Shown: positions 62,916 to 64,000 of the stretch, one piece after another
Layout of the letters: the number at the start of each line of letters is the position of its first letter
Position numbering within the stretch: the stretch's first letter is position 1
Source of the DNA: Streptomyces kronopolitis
GTDB lineage: Bacteria > Actinomycetota > Actinomycetes > Streptomycetales > Streptomycetaceae
Length of the DNA: 64,000 bases
Direction of reading: 5' to 3'
Assembly (NCBI RefSeq): GCF_014646275.1
Contig: NZ_BMND01000017.1
Coordinates: forward strand, 1-64,000
Notes under the pieces: generated by a model
Told to the model about the DNA's origin: nothing
Database searches by the model: none
What the model saw: only the letters and a program-made list of their open reading frames with translations
Position numbers and translations under genes: made by a program

Positions 62916-63047
62916 CCGCGTTCGTCCTTCCGTCCTCAGCGTCGAACCGACTCACCCGAAAGAGTGAGCCTCGCTGGCGGAGGACTGTACGCGATGCCCC
63001 CAGGGGCGGATGTGACCGCTGAGCAATTGGCCGGTTAGCGTGCACAC

Positions 63048-63329
63048 ATGAATGAAGCCGTCCGGGTGACCGCGTGGGTGCGCGGCCGGGTCCAGGAGGT
63101 CGGATTCCGCTGGTTCACCCGCGCCAACGCCCTGCGCATCGGGGAACTCACCGGATTCGCGGTCAATCTCGGCGACGGCCGGGTCCAGGTCGTCGCCGAG
63201 GGGCCGAAGGAGCGCTGCGACGCGCTGCTGGAGTGGCTCCGGACCGGAGACACGCCCGGGCGGGTCGACGGAGTCACTGAGATATGGGACACGCCCCGCG
63301 GCGGTTACGACGGCTTCGAGATCCGCTGA
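63048..63329 (+). CDS. acyP: acylphosphatase
   Basis: This 93-residue enzyme hydrolyses acyl phosphates. Catalytic Arg and Asn are present in VRGRVQEVGFRWFTRANA (residue 20 region) and GFAVNLGDGRVQVVAEG (near residue 38). Start ATG 63048. The smc gene usually follows this region in Streptomyces, but lies outside the window. Confidence 0.93.
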   Translation: MNEAVRVTAWVRGRVQEVGFRWFTRANALRIGELTGFAVNLGDGRVQVVAEGPKERCDALLEWLRTGDTPGRVDGVTEIWDTPRGGYDGFEIR

Positions 63330-63709
63330 GGGGCCCCGCCGGAACCGGCCGCACGACCGTCAGAGGCGATCTTCGGGACGCGTACGTGTCCGCAGCTCAC
63401 GGGAGATAAGGCCTGGTGGTTGCCAACTCGGCCGACCCGTGCAAGGCTGCCGCTGTACGGATGATCTCCACGCCCCCGCGGGACCTTTCTGGGGAGTCGG
63501 CGCAGCGCCCTCGCGGCCGCGCACTCTCAGGTGCCCGAGGATACGGGGCGTGATCGTGTTGACCGTCAAACCGTTTGGTGAGACTCTGGAATCCCCGCGC
63601 ACCTTAGCTGTTTGGCATTGAGTACACCAGGAATGACAAGCACCGCGGGTGCGAATCCCTCACGACCCAACCGCTTCGGTCGGTCACTCATTGTGGAGGA
63701 CCATCCATC
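63330..63709. other. 380-bp intergenic region
   Basis: Between acyP and the small coiled-coil gene. TTGACC near 63558 could be a -35, but the matching -10 is poor. The open frames here have no recognisable protein sequence. No other signal was found. Confidence 0.45.
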
Positions 63710-63913
63710 ATGGCAAAGGCGCTTCTCGGTTACGTCGGCGGCTCCGACCCCCGAGTCCTCTCCGAGATGCGACGGCTTCAGCAGCGCGTTCAAGACCTGG
63801 AATCCGAACTGATCCGGATGCAGGCCGAAAACGACATGCTGTCCGCTGCCGCACGTCGCGACGACTCGTTGCTCGACATCGACGTACCCCAGGCGGAGCC
63901 CGCGCTCACCTGA
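63710..63913 (+). CDS. small coiled-coil protein of unknown function (67 aa)
   Basis: The frame encodes 67 residues beginning MAKALLGYVGGSDPRVLSEM. A heptad-rich helix (residues 19-48: MRRLQQRVQDLESELIRMQA plus ENDMLSAAA) predicts a parallel coiled coil; the C-terminus is acidic (DDSLLDIDVPQAEPALT). GTGGAGGA precedes the ATG. Conserved in Streptomyces, as I recall, upstream of smc. Function unknown. Confidence 0.78.
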   Translation: MAKALLGYVGGSDPRVLSEMRRLQQRVQDLESELIRMQAENDMLSAAARRDDSLLDIDVPQAEPALT

Positions 63914-63980
63914 CCCCGCCCCCAGGGCCGGCAGGGCTGCTCGCCAGCCGCTTGAGGCACCGTTCTCTTCAAGATCTTCA

Positions 63981-64000
63981 AGGGACGCTTCGGCGTCCCT
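63981..64000 (+). terminator. TTCG-loop hairpin at window end
   Basis: AGGGACGC-TTCG-GCGTCCCT, perfect eight-base arms with a stable tetraloop; terminator for the small coiled-coil gene. The sequence beyond is cut off. Confidence 0.75.

Noticed and set aside
63439..63621. 60-codon frame upstream of the small coiled-coil gene
   Set aside because: No clear ribosome site and atypical composition; the stretch looks like intergenic DNA.

Overview
The window is chromosomal DNA of a Streptomyces (or very close actinobacterium). The GC content is very high, GTG starts are common, GGAGG-type ribosome sites are frequent, and it carries tandem conservons, an NdgR regulator, an HU protein with a lysine-rich tail, an AccB/AccE carboxylase pair and a SepIVA-like protein. 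From memory, the gene order follows the core-chromosome order of model streptomycetes from the proline catabolism genes to the smc neighbourhood. No prophage, transposase or CRISPR array was seen.

Region 1 (1-7.1 kb) holds proline catabolism (PucR-type regulator, proline dehydrogenase, P5C dehydrogenase) and branched-chain amino acid genes leuB and ilvE. Region 2 (7.1-13.0 kb) is a nitrogen locus: an NCS1 permease diverging from a fused urease gamma/beta gene, a divergent urease alpha gene, an agmatine deiminase and a TetR regulator. Two matching 17-bp palindromes lie in the divergent promoter. Region 3 (13.1-23 kb) holds an MHS transporter, citramalate synthase behind an apparent isoleucine attenuator, YceI, a Tat-exported family 8 polysaccharide lyase, accB-accE and a secreted DUF4360 protein. 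Region 4 (23.1-33.5 kb) is two consecutive conservons (cvnD-C-B-A, minus strand), whose cvnB genes encode proteins differing only in the last residue.

Region 5 (34.2-38.2 kb) holds an FAH-family enzyme overlapping gltX, a HAD hydrolase, and a cluster of two tRNA-Gln and three identical tRNA-Glu genes, the tRNAs that the adjacent synthetase is expected to charge. Region 6 (38.8-43.9 kb) has ndgR diverging from leuCD, then hupS and cofC. Region 7 (44-50.3 kb) holds plsC-gpsA, ddl, thiL, thiD and rpmB. Region 8 (50.5-64 kb) is the conserved fakA-like/recG/rsmD/coaD/sepIVA-like/yceD/rpmF/rnc/mutM block, followed by a redox pair (HxlR and a flavodoxin-fold protein), a CAP-domain protein, acyP and a small coiled-coil protein.

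The most striking finding is a 267-residue intein splitting the Walker A motif of RecG. It starts with Ala and shows the Trp-Cys-Thr signature of class 3 inteins, with a decayed LAGLIDADG remnant. Other points are the atypical urease locus with its own operators, a probable Ile-codon attenuator before cimA, long identical DNA tracts between the two conservons, a possible non-canonical start of the DUF177 gene, and several palindromic operator-like sites.
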